From contig NZ_CAAJGL010000090.1 in NCBI RefSeq assembly GCF_900996225.1, forward strand, positions 372,001-436,000: a stretch of 64,000 nt of DNA, in the 5' to 3' direction. Shown here in pieces: positions 43,520 through 52,413 of the stretch. The notes below the pieces were generated by a model that saw only the letters and a program-made list of their open reading frames with translations, did no database searches and was not told the DNA's origin. Origin of the DNA: Paraburkholderia sp. BCC1884 (GTDB taxonomy: Bacteria > Pseudomonadota > Gammaproteobacteria > Burkholderiales > Burkholderiaceae). Within the stretch, counting starts at the first letter, position 1. Each line of letters opens with the position of its first letter. The translations under genes and the position numbers were made by a program.

Positions 43520-45376
43520 ATGAACCATCCCTCATTCGAAGGAACGCCCGCTATCGAGGCGCCAGCGTGGGTCAAACACCGAAAACTGCTCGACTGGGTC
43601 CAGCGCGTCGCCGCCACGACCAAGCCGGACAGGATCGTCTGGTGCGACGGTTCGCAGGAGGAGTACGACCGCCTGTGCGCGCAAATGGTCGAAGCAGGCA
43701 CCTTGAGAAAGCTCAATCCGGCTAAACGTCCTAATTCCTATCTGGCCTGGTCCGATCCGTCCGACGTGGCGCGGGTCGAGGACCGCACCTTCATCTGCTC
43801 GCAGCGTCGTGAAGACGCCGGCCCGACCAATAACTGGATTGCCCCGGCAGAAATGCGGGCTACGCTCGACGGCCTCTTCGAAGGCGCGATGCGCGGCCGC
43901 ACGATGTACGTCGTGCCGTTCTCGATGGGCCCGCTTGGTTCGCCGATCGCGCACATCGGCGTGGAATTGAGCGACAGCCCGTACGTGGTGACGAACATGC
44001 GCATCATGACGCGCATGGGCCGCAAGGTGTACGACGTGCTCGGCGAAGACGGCGAGTTCGTGCCGTGCGTGCATTCGGTCGGCGCGCCGCTCGCGGCCGG
44101 CGCGAACGACGTGCCGTGGCCCTGCAACGACACCAAATACATCGTCCATTTTCCCGAATCGCGCGAAATCTGGAGTTACGGCTCGGGCTACGGCGGCAAC
44201 GCGCTGCTCGGCAAGAAGTGTTTCGCGCTGCGCATCGCGTCGACCATGGGCCGCGACGAAGGCTGGCTCGCCGAACACATGCTGGTGCTCGGCGTGACCT
44301 CGCCGCAAGGGCATAAACATCACGTGGCGGCGGCGTTCCCGTCGGCATGCGGCAAGACCAATTTCGCGATGCTGATTCCGCCTGATGGGCTGAACGGCTG
44401 GAAAATCTCCACCATCGGCGACGATATCGCGTGGATCAAACCGGGCAAGGACGGCCGTCTGTACGCAATCAACCCGGAGGCCGGCTATTTCGGCGTGGCG
44501 CCCGGTACGAGCGAAAAAACCAATTTCAACGCGATGGCCACGTTGAAAGAAAACGTGATCTTCACCAACGTGGCGCTCACCGACGACGGCGACGTCTGGT
44601 GGGAGGGCATGACCGACCAGCCGCCGGCGCATCTGATCGACTGGCAGGGCAAGGACTGGACGCCGGCCAGCGCGAAAGAGAGCGGCCGCAAGGCGGCGCA
44701 TCCGAACGCGCGCTTCACGGCGCCGGCCGCGCAGTGTCCGTCCATCGATGCCGACTGGGAAAACCCGGCGGGCGTCGCTATCGATGCGTTCATTTTCGGC
44801 GGTCGCCGGTCCACGACCGTGCCGCTCGTCACCGAGGCGCGCAACTGGGTGGAAGGCGTCTACATGGCGGCGACCATGGGCTCCGAGACGACCGCCGCCG
44901 CGGCCGGCCAGCAAGGCGTGGTGCGGCGCGATCCGTTCGCGATGCTGCCGTTCTGCGGCTACAACATGGCCGACTATTTTGGCCACTGGTTGAAGACCGG
45001 CGAGCGCCTGGCGGCACTGAACGCGAAGCTGCCGAAAATCTTTTGCGTCAACTGGTTCCGCAAGGGTCCGGACGGCAAGTTCGTCTGGCCTGGTTTCGGC
45101 GAGAACATGCGCGTGCTGGGCTGGATGGTCGGCCGCATCGAGGGAACGGCGCAAGGCGAAGAACACGCGTTCGGGCTGTCGCCAGACTTCGACGACATCG
45201 ATTGGAGCGGGTTGAATTTCAGCCGCGAGCAATTCGAGCAGGTGATCTCCGTCGACGATCAGGCTTGGCGCGATGAACTCGCGCTGCATGCCGAGTTGTT
45301 TGACACACTGCAACAAGGTCTGCCGCCGGCGCTGATCGAGGCAAAACGCAGTCTGGAAGAGAAACTCGTGCCCTGA
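43520..45376 (+). CDS. pckG: GTP-dependent phosphoenolpyruvate carboxykinase
   Basis: The ATG at 43520 is preceded by GGAGA and gives 618 residues, the GTP-type length. It converts oxaloacetate and GTP to phosphoenolpyruvate for gluconeogenesis. Motifs: SGYGGNALLGKKCFALRIAS, the P-loop AAAFPSACGKTNFAML with the reactive Cys, IGDDIAWIKPGKDG and FGGRRSTTVPLV. The PEPCK ATP-type enzyme lacks this pattern. The upstream CRP-like palindrome fits a gene used on acetate or amino acids. Confidence 0.97.
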   Translation: MNHPSFEGTPAIEAPAWVKHRKLLDWVQRVAATTKPDRIVWCDGSQEEYDRLCAQMVEAGTLRKLNPAKRPNSYLAWSDPSDVARVEDRTFICSQRREDAGPTNNWIAPAEMRATLDGLFEGAMRGRTMYVVPFSMGPLGSPIAHIGVELSDSPYVVTNMRIMTRMGRKVYDVLGEDGEFVPCVHSVGAPLAAGANDVPWPCNDTKYIVHFPESREIWSYGSGYGGNALLGKKCFALRIASTMGRDEGWLAEHMLVLGVTSPQGHKHHVAAAFPSACGKTNFAMLIPPDGLNGWKISTIGDDIAWIKPGKDGRLYAINPEAGYFGVAPGTSEKTNFNAMATLKENVIFTNVALTDDGDVWWEGMTDQPPAHLIDWQGKDWTPASAKESGRKAAHPNARFTAPAAQCPSIDADWENPAGVAIDAFIFGGRRSTTVPLVTEARNWVEGVYMAATMGSETTAAAAGQQGVVRRDPFAMLPFCGYNMADYFGHWLKTGERLAALNAKLPKIFCVNWFRKGPDGKFVWPGFGENMRVLGWMVGRIEGTAQGEEHAFGLSPDFDDIDWSGLNFSREQFEQVISVDDQAWRDELALHAELFDTLQQGLPPALIEAKRSLEEKLVP

Positions 45377-45401
45377 TTACGTGAGTATTCACTTCGCATG
45401 G

Positions 45402-45424
45402 AAAACCGCCTTCGGGCGGTTTTT
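45402..45424 (+). terminator. terminator after pckG
   Basis: AAAACCGCC-TTCG-GGCGGTTTT, with a stable UUCG-type tetraloop and T run, lies 25 bases after the pckG stop. Confidence 0.92.
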
Positions 45425-45529
45425 CTTTATCCAGCCGAGCCTTGGCGCGATTTTTTCCGATTCCGCAATACTGAGGCGACCTTTACGTCTGTTCGCACAA
45501 AAATGACAGTAAAAGCTGCACTGCAGCAG

Positions 45530-45552
45530 ATTGTTTCATTTTTCGAAACAAT
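45530..45552. promoter_or_regulatory. inverted repeat upstream of the LysR regulator
   Basis: ATTGTTTC-ATTTTTC-GAAACAAT is a perfect 8-base inverted repeat about 170 bases before the LysR start. A second palindrome, GCTGCA-C-TGCAGC, lies just upstream at 45515-45527. LysR proteins bind such dyads to control themselves or a neighbour. The interval 45425-45718 otherwise shows no gene. Confidence 0.4.
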
Positions 45553-45718
45553 TGACGATGTCGCCCCATATTGGAGAGTACAGTCGCACGAAAACTGACA
45601 ATATTTCCGCTTTTGCGGGCAACTTCTGCACGATTTCGCGAGTCGTAGGAGAATTCCAAGTTCGCTTCACTGGTTTTCACCAATTGTCAGGAAGCTGTAA
45701 CACGGCAGGAGTTGTCTT

Positions 45719-46822
45719 ATGGATCATTTGCAGTCGATGCGAGTTTTCGTCAAAGTGGCGGATCTCGGCAGTTTTGCCCGCGCTGCGAGCGCGATGGATA
45801 TTTCCAACGCAGTTGCCACCCGTCACGTTGCCGACCTCGAAGGTCGTCTCGGAACGCGACTGCTCAATCGCACAACCCGAAGCCTGTCCCTGACCGAATC
45901 GGGTCAGGTTTATCTCGAGCGCGCGCGCCAGATTCTCGACGAGCTGGAAGACGTCGAGCAGATGGTGGTCGCGCGAAACCACGAACCTGTTGGCACGTTG
46001 AGAATCGTGGCGCCGGTGGTGTTCGGTTTGCACAACCTCGCGCCCGTGCTCCAGACCTATGCGGAGCGTTACCCGAAGGTCATTCCCGACGTCACGTTGG
46101 TCGACCGGCAGGTGGATCTGGTGGAAGAAGGTTTCGATGTCGGCGTCGTCATTGCGCGGCAGATGCGCAGCGCCAGTATCGTCACGCGGCGTTTGACTAC
46201 AGGGTGCATGACGGTGTGCGCCACGCCGGCTTACCTCGAAAAGCATGGCCTGCCGACGCGGCCCGAGCACCTGCTCGAGCATCCGTGCCTGAGCCTGCCG
46301 TCCGAGTACTGGGGCGACGAGCGTGTTTTCACGGGCCCGGAAGGTGAGGTACGGGTTCGTCCGTCGAACGTGATCGTGGCGAACAATACCGAGATGCTGC
46401 GTCAATTTGCGTTGCTCGGTATGGGGATCGCGATCTTGCCGAGCTATCTGATCGGCCGGGACATGACGCGTGGCAGGCTCGTGCGTTTGCTCGGCGATTA
46501 CCGTTTGCCGCAAGTCGAGATCAACATTGCGTACCCGAGCCGTCGCCACTTGCCGGCGAAGGTGCGCACGTTCATCGATCATCTGGTCGAGCATTTCAAC
46601 CAGACGCCGAACAGCGTACTCGGCGAGCAATGGATCAAGGACGGCCTTGAGCGGCCCGCTACGTCGTCCGCGCTCGAATCCACGGATCACATGCCACCGG
46701 AAGCGTTCGACGGCGCTGAGCCGCTCTCGCGCCTGCTGGATAGCGAGCTTGCGCCAGTGCCAAAGGCGTTGGCCACGACGCCTCCTCGCACGCGCCCCAC
46801 GGCTTTGTCACCGCTTTCCTAG
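45719..46822 (+). CDS. LysR-family transcriptional regulator with extended C-terminus
   Basis: A 367-residue protein starting after AGGAG. The winged helix-turn-helix is clear (MRVFVKVADLGSFARAASAM, NAVATRHVADLEGRLGTRLLNRTTRSLSLTESG). The periplasmic-binding-protein-like effector domain follows (GTLRIVAPVVFG; EEGFDVGVVIARQM; LLGMGIAILPSYL). Family members are usually about 300 residues. Here about 60 extra C-terminal residues, Pro/Glu/Ala-rich (SALESTDHMPPEAFDG to PTALSPLS), look disordered. The target is unknown; pckG upstream is separated by a terminator. Confidence 0.92.
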   Translation: MDHLQSMRVFVKVADLGSFARAASAMDISNAVATRHVADLEGRLGTRLLNRTTRSLSLTESGQVYLERARQILDELEDVEQMVVARNHEPVGTLRIVAPVVFGLHNLAPVLQTYAERYPKVIPDVTLVDRQVDLVEEGFDVGVVIARQMRSASIVTRRLTTGCMTVCATPAYLEKHGLPTRPEHLLEHPCLSLPSEYWGDERVFTGPEGEVRVRPSNVIVANNTEMLRQFALLGMGIAILPSYLIGRDMTRGRLVRLLGDYRLPQVEINIAYPSRRHLPAKVRTFIDHLVEHFNQTPNSVLGEQWIKDGLERPATSSALESTDHMPPEAFDGAEPLSRLLDSELAPVPKALATTPPRTRPTALSPLS

Positions 46823-46873
46823 CGGGCGTGTCTCGAGCGGCCGTTTCAAAGCGGGGTTGGCCGGGCGGACAAC

Positions 46874-46910
46874 AAAAAGGCGCAGTCACATGCAGTGACT
46901 GCGCCTTTTT
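46874..46910. terminator. bidirectional terminator between the LysR gene and topB
   Basis: AAAAAGGCGCAGTCAC and its complement around ATGCA form a 16-base stem with A and T runs. It serves the LysR gene on plus and, 71 bases beyond its stop, topB on minus. Confidence 0.93.
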
Positions 46911-46980
46911 CATGGTGCCGACCAATCGTGCTGGACGGCGGGTTAGCGATTGATCACGCCTTCCAGCCGCCAGCTTTGGC

Positions 46981-49665
46981 TCAGGAGCCGGTTTTGCGAG
47001 CGGGAGCCTTCTTCGCAGGCGCCTTCTTGGCCGCCACGGCTTTTTTGGCCGCCGCGGTTTTCGTGGCCGGCGCTTTCTTCGCCGCAACCTTCCTGGCTGC
47101 CGGCACGGCCTTCACTGCGACTGCTGCGTCGTCGCCGTCGTCCGATTCCGGCGCTGCTTTCGCCGCCGCCTTGGCCGCCGCGGTCTTCGCTGCCGTCTTG
47201 GCCGACGGTTCCTTCTTCTCGAACTCGAAGCCGATCTTGCCGTCGTTCTGCTTGACGAGGAACGCCTTGAAGTTGCGGCCGGTACGCGACGACTTGAAGT
47301 TCGTCAGCAGATCGGTGCGACCTTCTTCGAGCAGTTTCGACATCTGTTCGCGCGCGATTTCCTGCTGCAGGATCACCTTGCCCGAGCGGAAGTCGCAGGT
47401 CTTCGGATTGGCAACCGAGTTCTCGCAGACATAGCTCATGCCGTGCTCGAACACACGGCCCTGGCACTTCGGACACGCGCCCACCGGTTGCTGATCGGAG
47501 AAATCAGGCGGTTCGCCGTCTTCCCCGCCCGAGTCCTGACCGAAATCGAATTCGAGCTTGAAGTTCTTGATCTCGTCGTCGAAGGAGAGCTTGAGGATCG
47601 CCGAGAACGGCCGGCCCATCTTGCTGCGGAATCCCGACAGCGGCCCAATGGTCTTGTTCTGCAGCAGTTCTTCGACTTCCGGAATTTCGAACTGGCGGCT
47701 GCCCGGAATCTTCGAAATCGAAAACTCGCATTTCGTACAGGCAAAGCGCCGGTAGTTTTCCTTCACCTGACCACCGCAATTCGGACACGGCGTTTCCAAC
47801 GTCGCGTAATCGCCGGGGATCGTGTCGGAATCGTATTCTTTCGCACGCTTGACGATGGTCTGCGTCATGCGGGCAATTTCCTGCATGAACGCGTCGCGCG
47901 GCAGGTTGCCTCGCTCCATCTGCGAGAGCTTGTACTCCCACTCGCCGGTCAGTTCCGGGGCGGTCAATTCCTTTACGCCGAGGCCACGCAGAAGCGTCAT
48001 CAGCTGGAACGCCTTGGCCGTCGGGATCAGATCGCGACCTTCGCGGATCAGATACTTTTCGCCGAGCAGACCTTCGATGATGGCGGCGCGCGTCGCCGGC
48101 GTGCCGAGCCCCTTGGCCGCCATTGCTTCGCGCAGTTCGTCGTCTTCGACGAGCTTGCCCGCGCCTTCCATCGCCGACAGCAGCGTCGCTTCGTTGTAGC
48201 GTGCAGGCGGTTTCGTCACCAGTTGATGCGCGGCGATCTTGTCGGTCTTGACCTTCTCGTCCTTCTGTACCGGCACGAGGTTCGCGTCTTCACCGCCAAT
48301 TTCACGGCCGTAGACCTGCAGCCAGCCCGGTTCGACCAGCACTTTGCCTTCGGTCTTGAAGTGATGACCGACCACTTCCGTGATTCGCGTCGTCACCCGG
48401 AATTCGGCGGCCGGGAAGAACACCGACAGGAAACGCTTCACGACGAGGTCGTAGAGCTTCTGTTCCGGCTCGGACAGATTCTTCGGCGCTTGCGCCGTCG
48501 GGATGATAGCGAAGTGGTCGCTGATCTTCGAGTTATCGAAGATGCGCTTGTTCGGCTTCACCCAGCCCTTGTCGAGCACCTGCTTGGCGAACGGCAGATA
48601 GTTGTTGCTCTCCTTGAGCATGCCGAGCGTGTCCTTGACCGTATCCATATAGTCTTCCGGCAGCGCGCGAGCGTCGGTCCGGGGATAGGTCAGCACCTTG
48701 TGCTTTTCGTACAGCGCCTGGGCGAGGCCCAAGGTGTTCTTCGCCGAAAAGCCGAAGCGGCCGTTGGCTTCGCGCTGCAAGCTGGTCAGGTCGAACAGCG
48801 CCGGCGACAGTTGCGTGGACGGCTTCGATTCTTCCGTCACCGTGCCGATCTGGCCACGGCAGGCTGCGACGATCGTGTCAGCCGCGGGCGCCGCCCACAG
48901 ACGCGAATCGCGCTTTTCCGGATCGAACTCGTCGCGCTTGAATTTCGGATCGTACCAGCGGCCTTCGTAGAAACCGGCCGCACACACGAACTCCGCCTTC
49001 ACTTCCCAATAGTCGCGCGACACGAAGCGGCGAATCTTCTCTTCGCGCTCGACCACGATCGACAGCGTCGGCGTCTGCACTCGCCCGACCGTGGTCAGGA
49101 AGAAGCCGCCGCCCTTGCTGTTGAACGCAGTCATGGCGCGCGTGCCGTTGATGCCGACCAGCCAGTCCGCTTCCGAACGGCAGCGTGCGGCATCCGCGAG
49201 CGGTTGCATCTCTTCGTCGCTGCGCAGACGGGCGAAGCCGTCGCGGATCGAACCCGCGGTCATCGATTGCAGCCACAGGCGCTGCACCGGCTGCTTGGCT
49301 TTCGCGTGCTGCGCGATCAGGCGGAAAATCAGCTCGCCCTCGCGCCCCGCGTCGCATGCGTTGATCAGGCGGTCGACGTCCTTACGCTTGAGCAGCTTGG
49401 TCAGCACCTTCAGGCGCGACTCGCTCTTGGCGATCGGGTTCAGATCGAAATGCGGCGGGATGACGGGCAGATTGGCGAAGCTCCACTTGCCGCGCTTGAC
49501 TTCGTAGTCTTCGGGCGCGGCGATTTCCAGCAGATGGCCGACTGCCGAGGAAAGGACGTAGTCGTCGCTTTCGTAGTATTCGTCATGCTTGGTAAAGCCG
49601 CCCAAAGCGCGCGCGATGTCGTTCGCGACGGAAGGCTTTTCGGCGATGATCAGTGCTTTGGACAT
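46981..49665 (-). CDS. topB: DNA topoisomerase III with H1-like tail
   Basis: An 894-residue type IA topoisomerase. The TOPRIM domain has ALIIAEKPSVANDIARALGG and INACDAGREGELIFRLI. The catalytic Tyr lies in KVLTYPRTDAR. The core continues with ATLLSAMEGAGK and GLGTPATRAAIIEGLL. Zinc-binding cysteines follow (CPNCGGQVKENYRRFACTKC; then CPKCQGRVFEHGMSYVCEN). The last 75 residues are a Lys/Ala/Pro tail like histone H1 (KKAPATKTAAAKKA, KKAPAKKAPARKTGS), which should bind DNA without sequence preference. TopB resolves single-strand and hemicatenane intermediates. Confidence 0.95.
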   Translation of the reverse strand: MSKALIIAEKPSVANDIARALGGFTKHDEYYESDDYVLSSAVGHLLEIAAPEDYEVKRGKWSFANLPVIPPHFDLNPIAKSESRLKVLTKLLKRKDVDRLINACDAGREGELIFRLIAQHAKAKQPVQRLWLQSMTAGSIRDGFARLRSDEEMQPLADAARCRSEADWLVGINGTRAMTAFNSKGGGFFLTTVGRVQTPTLSIVVEREEKIRRFVSRDYWEVKAEFVCAAGFYEGRWYDPKFKRDEFDPEKRDSRLWAAPAADTIVAACRGQIGTVTEESKPSTQLSPALFDLTSLQREANGRFGFSAKNTLGLAQALYEKHKVLTYPRTDARALPEDYMDTVKDTLGMLKESNNYLPFAKQVLDKGWVKPNKRIFDNSKISDHFAIIPTAQAPKNLSEPEQKLYDLVVKRFLSVFFPAAEFRVTTRITEVVGHHFKTEGKVLVEPGWLQVYGREIGGEDANLVPVQKDEKVKTDKIAAHQLVTKPPARYNEATLLSAMEGAGKLVEDDELREAMAAKGLGTPATRAAIIEGLLGEKYLIREGRDLIPTAKAFQLMTLLRGLGVKELTAPELTGEWEYKLSQMERGNLPRDAFMQEIARMTQTIVKRAKEYDSDTIPGDYATLETPCPNCGGQVKENYRRFACTKCEFSISKIPGSRQFEIPEVEELLQNKTIGPLSGFRSKMGRPFSAILKLSFDDEIKNFKLEFDFGQDSGGEDGEPPDFSDQQPVGACPKCQGRVFEHGMSYVCENSVANPKTCDFRSGKVILQQEIAREQMSKLLEEGRTDLLTNFKSSRTGRNFKAFLVKQNDGKIGFEFEKKEPSAKTAAKTAAAKAAAKAAPESDDGDDAAVAVKAVPAARKVAAKKAPATKTAAAKKAVAAKKAPAKKAPARKTGS

Positions 49666-49892
49666 GACTCGATGTGAGGTTGGTAGATCAGGGTTGATGG
49701 CCTTGAGTGCGCTTCATTTAGCGCGACCCCTCGTTTGCGACCTTTGCGACCCATTAACGACCGCTTTATAGCACACGGCGCGAAGACGACGTGTCAAGTG
49801 CAATAAATGCGCGCCATCAAAATTGCGCTTTCAACGCTCGGGCAAGCCGCGCAAAACGCGGTGCGCTGCGCTCGCAACGCCCGTTGCGCAGG

Positions 49893-49920
49893 GCCTAAGC
49901 GCTATCGACAGCGCTTAGGC
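49893..49920 (-). terminator. hairpin overlapping the thioredoxin gene stop
   Basis: AGCGCTTAGGC / GCCTAAGCGCT form an 11-base stem with loop ATCGAC. The TAA stop (49917-49915) is part of the stem. There is no T run. The interval 49666-49892 holds no gene. Confidence 0.55.
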
Positions 49921-50292
49921 GAGTGTCAGCGCCGGACGCAGTTTGGGCGCGCCGCTGACACCGGGCACGGCCGTCAGATCGGACAACATCCGCTCCACGA
50001 TGGCCGCTTGTGGCAAAACAGTGCCGAAGAACCGTGTCGTCACTGAGTCTTCGATCAGTATGGTCGGAAAATTCTCAACATCGAGATCATCGAAGCGGTC
50101 CGCATGCGTTTCGATGTCGATCCATGCGAAACAGATGTCGGGGTGCCGGTCGGCCAATTTGTCGAAGGCATCCTGGTAATCGCGGCACGTTCCGCACCAT
50201 TCCGCGCACAGGCACGCCACGAACAGCGTGTCGGGTTCGTTGATGCGCTCGGCGATCCGGTCGTAGTCGGTGTCGAGGTTCAGCGCGGGCAT
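49915..50292 (-). CDS. thioredoxin-like protein
   Basis: A 125-residue thioredoxin fold with the redox site AEWCGTCRDYQ (WCGTC, rather than the WCGPC of classical thioredoxin) and NFPTILIEDSV with the cis-proline. No signal peptide, so it should be cytosolic. The substitution of Pro by Thr in the active site should make it more oxidising. It ends with a short Pro/Leu tail (KLRPALTLA). It is followed on the same strand by topB; the upstream neighbour is dprA, 77 bases away. Confidence 0.88.
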   Translation of the reverse strand: MPALNLDTDYDRIAERINEPDTLFVACLCAEWCGTCRDYQDAFDKLADRHPDICFAWIDIETHADRFDDLDVENFPTILIEDSVTTRFFGTVLPQAAIVERMLSDLTAVPGVSGAPKLRPALTLA

Positions 50293-50369
50293 GGTGGTTC
50301 CTTGCGTACTTTGTCAGATGCTTTGGCGCGAATGTAGCATGGCCGATCCCGAATCGTGGTCAGGCGGGA

Positions 50370-51635
50370 TCATGGCGCTCCTGCGTGGCTTGCCCGTACG
50401 AAGCGGCCGCCGGGCAGTAAGGCCACCCGGCCGGCCAGTTCGAGTTGCAGCAAAGTAGTCTGTAATAGCGAGTCCTCCATCTCGGTACGGTAGGCAAGAA
50501 TTTCAAGCGTGGTGGGCGAATGGCCAAGCGCTTCCAGGAGGCGCTGCGCTTCTGCGCCGAGGCAGGAGGATGCGGGTGGCGTTGCCGTGGAGGCTTCCGG
50601 GCCGGTGGCTCCGCTGGCGTTCGTGGTCGTTGCGCCGCGGTCCCCTTCCGAGTCGGAGTCGGCGCTGCTGTCCAGGTTCGCCAGAAACGCAACCGTGGCT
50701 CGTGTCGGCGCTGAACGGGCCTTGCTAGGCGCTACACGCTTTGCAAAACCGAGTTCCTCCAGCACCTCATCCGGCGTTTCGACCAGCTTCGCGCCTTGCT
50801 TGATGATCCGATGACACCCACGCGAGAGCGGCGCATGGATCGACCCGGGCAACGCGAAGATATCGCGCCCCATTTCATTGGCGAGCCGTGCGGTGATCAA
50901 CGAGCCCGAACGCATGGCCGCCTCGACGATCACCACGCCGCTGACGAGTCCCGCGATCAACCGGTTACGCTGCGGAAAATTGGCGGCGCGCGCGGGTGTA
51001 CCGAGCGGCCACTCCGACAGAATGGCGCCTTGAACCGCGATCTGCCGCGCCAGCGCATGATGCGCCGCCGGGTAGACCAGGTCTGCACCGGTGCCGATTA
51101 CCGCGACGGTGCCGCCGACGCCTCCCAGCGCCCCTCGATGCGCCGCGCCGTCGATACCCAGCGCCAGCCCGGACACGACCGTGACACCGGCCGCCGACAG
51201 CGCCCGGGCAAAGCGCTCCGCGTCTTCGACACCCTGCGGCGTCGCGCTGCGGCTCCCCACAAGGGCGACGGCTCTTCCGTGCAGCAGGTCCAGCCGACCC
51301 TTTATATATAGCAGCGGCGGCGGATCGGGCATGGTCAGGAGCGCCGGCGGGTAGGCGGGGTCGTCGAGCATGACCACCTGATTGCCCGGCAGCTCGCGCC
51401 ATGCGATCACCGCGTCGAGTTGGGCGTCGAAGTCGGGGCCAACCGGCGCCAGCACCGCGCGCGCCGCAGCATCGCCGGCGACGCCGGCAAGCGCTTCCGG
51501 CGATTGGTCGAGAATAGCTTCCGGCAGTCCGAAAGCAGCCAGCAAAGCGCGCAGCGCAGCGGGTTTCAGTCCGGGCGCGAGCGACAGCCGCAGCCAGGCG
51601 GCGAGTTCAATATCGGTTGCAGGCAAGGTGTGCAT
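50370..51635 (-). CDS. dprA: DNA-processing protein DprA
   Basis: The ATG at 51635 follows a perfect GGAGG (11-base spacing) and gives 421 residues starting MHTLPATDIELAAWLRLSLAPG; a Met 45 bases upstream is an alternative. The N-terminal SAM-like domain is followed by the Rossmann core with AVALVGSRSATPQGVEDAERFA, VVSGLALGIDGAAHRGAL, GTGADLVYPAAH and FPQRNRLIAGLVSGVVIVEA. It binds incoming single-stranded DNA and loads RecA during transformation. A Ser/Asp/Thr linker joins a C-terminal winged helix (DrpA-type, LGHSPTTLEILAYRTEME). It is divergent from def-fmt. Confidence 0.95.
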   Translation of the reverse strand: MHTLPATDIELAAWLRLSLAPGLKPAALRALLAAFGLPEAILDQSPEALAGVAGDAAARAVLAPVGPDFDAQLDAVIAWRELPGNQVVMLDDPAYPPALLTMPDPPPLLYIKGRLDLLHGRAVALVGSRSATPQGVEDAERFARALSAAGVTVVSGLALGIDGAAHRGALGGVGGTVAVIGTGADLVYPAAHHALARQIAVQGAILSEWPLGTPARAANFPQRNRLIAGLVSGVVIVEAAMRSGSLITARLANEMGRDIFALPGSIHAPLSRGCHRIIKQGAKLVETPDEVLEELGFAKRVAPSKARSAPTRATVAFLANLDSSADSDSEGDRGATTTNASGATGPEASTATPPASSCLGAEAQRLLEALGHSPTTLEILAYRTEMEDSLLQTTLLQLELAGRVALLPGGRFVRASHAGAP

Positions 51636-51878
51636 TGCGAGTCGATCCTCCGGCAGGGCCAGCGGGCAGGCGGGCGCCATGCTAAAATTTTCATCATCCG
51701 AAATAACTGCAGCGCCGCGCCCACCCGCGCGGGCTCGTTGTATGGCGCATTTGGCGCGTTGAATCGAACCGGTTCGACACCATCTATCGTGTGCGTAATA
51801 CGACGGGCTCACAAGCTGGCCGAATGGCTAACGCGAGCCTCCCGGCGGTCAGCGGCGTCTAAAAACACACTCAAGATC

Positions 51879-52382
51879 ATGGCTTTACTGAATATCCTCA
51901 ATTACCCGGACAAACGGCTGCACAAGATCGCCAAGCCGGTCGACGTGGTCAACGACCGCATCCGCCGTCTGGTCAAAGACATGGCGGAAACCATGTACGC
52001 CGCCCCCGGCGTCGGCCTCGCCGCGACCCAGGTGGACGTGCATGAGCGCGTGATCGTGATCGACGTATCGGACGATCACAACGAATTGCTGGCTTTCATC
52101 AATCCGGAAATCATCTGGTCGAGCGACGAGAAGAAGCTGTCGGAAGAGGGCTGTCTGTCGGTGCCGGGCATTTACGACAACGTCGAGCGCGCCGAGCAGG
52201 TGCGCGTGCGGGCGTTGAACGAAAAGGGCGAAACCTTCGAGCTCGACTGCGAAGGCTTGCTCGCCGTTTGCATCCAGCACGAAATGGATCACCTGATGGG
52301 CCGCGTTTTTGTCGAGTACCTGTCCTCGCTCAAGCAGACCCGCATCAAGAGCAAGATGAAGAAGCTCGCCCACGCGATGTAA
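51879..52382 (+). CDS. def: peptide deformylase
   Basis: The ATG at 51879 gives 167 residues, the family norm. The three signature boxes are intact: GVGLAATQ, EGCLSVP (Cys ligand) and QHEMDHL (HExxH metal site). It removes the formyl group from new polypeptides. It lies 31 bases before fmt, which makes the formyl-methionyl-tRNA, and is divergent from dprA, the usual order. Confidence 0.98.
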   Translation: MALLNILNYPDKRLHKIAKPVDVVNDRIRRLVKDMAETMYAAPGVGLAATQVDVHERVIVIDVSDDHNELLAFINPEIIWSSDEKKLSEEGCLSVPGIYDNVERAEQVRVRALNEKGETFELDCEGLLAVCIQHEMDHLMGRVFVEYLSSLKQTRIKSKMKKLAHAM

Positions 52383-52413
52383 TGCGCGTCCAACTCGCCT
52401 ACTGCACCTGTTC

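Noticed and set aside
43532..45316. 594-residue frame opposite pckG
   Set aside because: Antisense shadow of a GC-rich gene.
47443..49677. 744-residue frame opposite topB
   Set aside because: Antisense shadow; topB has all catalytic motifs on the minus strand.
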